Shown here piece after piece: positions 21,695 through 24,063 of a stretch of 24,063 nucleotides of DNA. Position 1 is the first letter of the stretch. Each line of letters opens with the position of its first letter. Location of the stretch: positions 1 to 24,063 of the forward strand of contig CAVDQG010000030.1 of assembly GCA_963611165.1 (NCBI GenBank), given 5' to 3'. This DNA comes from SIG603 sp963611165 (GTDB taxonomy: Bacteria > Bacillota > Clostridia > Oscillospirales > Acutalibacteraceae). The position numbers and the translations under genes are program-made. The notes below the pieces were generated by a model. That model was given only the letters and a program-made list of their open reading frames with translations, was not told the DNA's origin and ran no database searches.

Positions 21695-22213
21695 ATGGCA
21701 AAACAGTATTTTGTTACAGAAGAAGGTAAACAGGCACTCGAAAAAGAGTACGAGCAGCTGGTTACAGTCGGAAGAAAGGAAGCAGCCGAGAAGCTTAAGG
21801 TAGCAAGAAGCTTTGGTGACCTTTCTGAGAACTCCGAGTACGACGAGGCTAAGAACGACCAGGCTATCCTTGAGGCAAGAATCGCAGACCTCGAGGTTAT
21901 GCTCAAGAACGCAGTTATCGTTAACGAGGATGAGATTGACTCCACAGTCGTTAACGTTGGTTCTTTTGTTAAGGTTAATGTTGAGAGACCTAACGGCGAG
22001 CTCAGAACAAACAAAATCTATGAAATCGTAAGCACAAATCAGGCTAACCCGAGACTTGATAAGATTAGCGACGATTCACCTATCGGCAAGGCTTTGATGG
22101 GCAAGAAGGTCGGTGCTGTCGTTGAAGTTGAGACACCAAGAGGAGTAAGCAAGCTTATCATCATCGATGTAAGCCGTGATAAGATAGAGCAGGAGAATAA
22201 GTATGGCGAATAA
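21695..22213 (+). CDS. greA: Transcription elongation factor GreA
   Basis: Protein of 172 aa that enters the RNA polymerase secondary channel and stimulates cleavage of backtracked transcripts. The N-terminal coiled coil carries the acidic tip GDLSENSEYDEAKNDQ with Asp42 and Glu45, equivalent to Asp41/Glu44 of E. coli GreA. The C-terminal FKBP-like domain includes SPIGKALMGKKVGAVVEVETP. It is about 14 residues longer than E. coli GreA at the C-terminus, in a charged tail that overlaps lysS by 11 bp. The ribosome site is weak (GGTGA, 6 bases before ATG) and is preceded by a small hairpin, although the promoter is perfect. Confidence 0.95.
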   Translation: MAKQYFVTEEGKQALEKEYEQLVTVGRKEAAEKLKVARSFGDLSENSEYDEAKNDQAILEARIADLEVMLKNAVIVNEDEIDSTVVNVGSFVKVNVERPNGELRTNKIYEIVSTNQANPRLDKISDDSPIGKALMGKKVGAVVEVETPRGVSKLIIIDVSRDKIEQENKYGE

Positions 22214-23801
22214 TAATGCTCAGCAGGATTTAAACCAGCTTCTTAAGAACAGAAGAACAAAGCTTCAGAATCTTCAGGAGGCAGGCAAGGATCCTTTCCA
22301 GATTACAAGTTATGACCAGACTCATCACACAGATGAGGTTAAGGCACTTTATACAGCTCACGAAGAGGAGCTTCTTGCAGGCAGAGAGCCTGTCAATGTC
22401 GAGGGCCTCGATGAGCAGGCAGCTAAGGAAGCTGTAAATAACGATTACAACGAGCGCAGAGCAATCATGGATGCAAGTCCGATTAATGTTTCCGTAGCAG
22501 GAAGAATGATGTTCAAGCGTGTCATGGGTAAGGCATCTTTCTGCAACCTCAAAGACCTCAAGGGTTCTATTCAGGTTTATGTCGCACGTGACGCAGTCGG
22601 TGAGGAGTCCTATGCAGACTTCAAGAAGGCTGATATCGGCGATATTTACGGCGTAAAGGGCTATGCATTCAGAACAAAGACAGGTGAGATTTCCATTCAC
22701 GCAGAGGAGCTCACACTTCTTTCAAAGAGCCTTCAGATTCTCCCCGAGAAGTTCCACGGCTTGACAGATACCGACACACGTTATCGTCAGAGATATGTTG
22801 ACCTCATCATGAACGATGACAGCAAGGATGTCTTCCTCAAGAGATCAAAGATTATCCGTGAAATAAGAAACTTCCTTGACGCAAGAAACTTCATCGAGGT
22901 TGAAACTCCTACCCTCGTTTCAAATGCGGGCGGAGCGGCGGCAAGACCGTTTGAAACACACTATAACGCTCTTGACGAGGATGTTAAGCTCAGAATTTCA
23001 CTCGAGCTTTACCTCAAGAGACTTATTGTCGGCGGACTCGAGAGAGTATTCGAAATCGGCAGAGTTTACCGTAATGAGGGTGTTGACACAAGACATAACC
23101 CCGAGTTCACACTCATGGAGCTTTACCAGGCATATACCGACTATAACGGAATGATGGAGCTCACAGAGAGCATGTTCCGCTATCTCGCAGAGAAGGTTTG
23201 CGGCACAACTCAGGTTAAGTACGGCGATAATATCCTTGACTTCGGCAAGCCTTTCAGAAGACTTACCATGAATGATGCAATCAAGGAGTATGCGGGAATT
23301 GACTTCGACGCTGTTAAGACAGACGAAGAGGCAAAAAAGCTTGCAGACGAGCACCACATCGAGTACGAGGCAAGACACACAAAGGGCGATATAATCAACC
23401 TGTTCTTTGAGGAATATTGCGAGAAGAACCTCATTCAGCCGACATTCATTATGGATCATCCGCTTGCTATTTCTCCGCTTACGAAGAAGAAGCCGACAGA
23501 TCCTGAGAAGGTCGAGAGATTCGAGCTTTTCATCAATACATGGGAGATGTGCAACGCTTACTCCGAGCTTAACGATCCGATAGATCAGAGAGAGAGATTT
23601 GCACAGCAGGACGCAAATGCAGCCGCAGGCGACGAAGAAGCACAGCACACAGACGAGGACTTCCTCAATGCGCTTGAAATCGGTATGCCACCAACAGGCG
23701 GTATCGGCTACGGCATCGACAGACTTGTCATGCTCCTCACAAACAGCCCGGCGATTAGAGATGTATTGCTCTTCCCGACGATGAAGTCTTTGGATAAGTA
23801 A
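22203..23801 (+). CDS. lysS: Lysyl-tRNA synthetase, class II
   Basis: Class II lysyl-tRNA synthetase of 532 aa (typically about 500). An N-terminal OB-fold tRNA-anticodon domain (VSVAGRMMFKRVMGKASF onward) precedes the catalytic core. Motif 1 is VETPTLVSNAGGAAARPF, motif 2 RVYRNEGVDTRHNPEFTLME and motif 3 GIGYGIDRLVMLLTNSPAIR near the C-terminus. The extra length is mostly at the N-terminus (about 40 residues rich in Gln, Asn and Lys). The ATG lies inside the greA 3' end after AGGAGAA, so expression is coupled to greA; greA-lysS is a common Firmicutes gene pair. Confidence 0.97.
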   Translation: MANNNAQQDLNQLLKNRRTKLQNLQEAGKDPFQITSYDQTHHTDEVKALYTAHEEELLAGREPVNVEGLDEQAAKEAVNNDYNERRAIMDASPINVSVAGRMMFKRVMGKASFCNLKDLKGSIQVYVARDAVGEESYADFKKADIGDIYGVKGYAFRTKTGEISIHAEELTLLSKSLQILPEKFHGLTDTDTRYRQRYVDLIMNDDSKDVFLKRSKIIREIRNFLDARNFIEVETPTLVSNAGGAAARPFETHYNALDEDVKLRISLELYLKRLIVGGLERVFEIGRVYRNEGVDTRHNPEFTLMELYQAYTDYNGMMELTESMFRYLAEKVCGTTQVKYGDNILDFGKPFRRLTMNDAIKEYAGIDFDAVKTDEEAKKLADEHHIEYEARHTKGDIINLFFEEYCEKNLIQPTFIMDHPLAISPLTKKKPTDPEKVERFELFINTWEMCNAYSELNDPIDQRERFAQQDANAAAGDEEAQHTDEDFLNALEIGMPPTGGIGYGIDRLVMLLTNSPAIRDVLLFPTMKSLDK

Positions 23802-23845
23802 AATTCAGTATTTATGCGGGTTTGAGAGCTTTTCGGTGTAAGTTC

Positions 23846-23876
23846 TACCAAAAGATTTACCAAAAGTGATTTGGTA
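23846..23876. repeat. Direct repeat and inverted repeat after lysS
   Basis: TACCAAAAG occurs at 23846-23854 and 23858-23866; the second copy also forms a hairpin with TTTGGTA (23870-23876) around AGTGA. No T-tract follows; function unknown. Confidence 0.55.
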
Positions 23877-23906
23877 CGGACAGCAATACAGCAGAATAGA
23901 TAAAAA

Positions 23907-23951
23907 TAAACTCTCAGAGAATGGTAAACATTTTCTGGGAGTTATTTTTTT
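23907..23951 (+). terminator. Intrinsic terminator of greA-lysS
   Basis: AACTCTCAGAGAATG (23909-23923) pairs with CATTTTCTGGGAGTT (23929-23943) over 15 bp with two G-U pairs, 5-nt loop, then A and seven Ts. Confidence 0.9.
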
Positions 23952-24031
23952 GTTCGGCGAACTGCAAAATCGAAATTCACACATTCGCAATTTGAAAGCC
24001 AGCCGAGTAGAATATAGTCAAGGAGGAAGCC

Positions 24032-24063
24032 ATGATGAAAAATATCAAATACCACCTTGCACT
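24032..24063 (+). CDS. Start of an unidentified gene, cut by the window end
   Basis: A strong AAGGAGG (24020-24026) is followed by ATGATG and an open frame beginning MMKNIKYHLA to the window end. Only 10 codons are visible, so no function can be named. The second ATG at 24035 is an equally possible start. A TATAGT box at 24013-24018 is too close to the ribosome site to be a convincing promoter. Confidence 0.6.
   Translation, partial: MMKNIKYHLA

Noticed and set aside
22998..23648. Open frame antisense to lysS (216 codons, minus strand)
   Set aside because: Shadow of lysS; leucine- and cysteine-rich composition with no family signature.

Overview
The window reads as a chromosomal segment of a low- to mid-GC Gram-positive Clostridia, most like an Oscillospiraceae/Ruminococcaceae gut anaerobe. 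This placement is an inference from protein flavour (AGA-rich arginine codons, a split PurH, a GltD/NfnB-like flavoprotein, FtsEX, a CdaR/PucR-type regulator), strong AAGGAGG ribosome sites and sigma-A promoters. One run of 10 Ns marks a scaffold join, so the source is a draft assembly. I see no phage, transposase, CRISPR array, rRNA or tRNA gene.

Layout. 1-440: upstream region and structured purE leader with a promoter, a 21-codon ORF and an intrinsic terminator. 441-5973: purine cluster purE-purM-purN-purO-purH(AICAR transformylase only)-purD, ending at a strong terminator; it covers late and middle steps of IMP synthesis, and purF, purL, purK, purC and purB are not here. 6079-8711: prmA (broken by the N-gap) and a YtcJ-like amidohydrolase. 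8776-10099: fucO-type iron alcohol dehydrogenase with its own promoter and terminator. 10124-14646: minus-strand block murE, pepC, murF. 14694-16283: mscS and udk, nearly abutting. 16284-16624: intergenic with interleaved inverted repeats and a promoter. 16625-19785: CdaR/PucR-like regulator, then ftsE-ftsX under a separate promoter. 19786-20211: 430 bp gene-free, strongly structured. 20212-21435: orphan GltD/NfnB-like flavoprotein. 21580-23951: greA-lysS from a perfect-consensus promoter. 24032 onward: start of a further gene.

Most genes are housekeeping. The points most worth a second look are the attenuator-like purE leader, the structured block between ftsX and the GltD-like gene, the pseudoknot-like repeats after udk, the long acidic tail on FtsE, and a MurE with altered conserved motifs.
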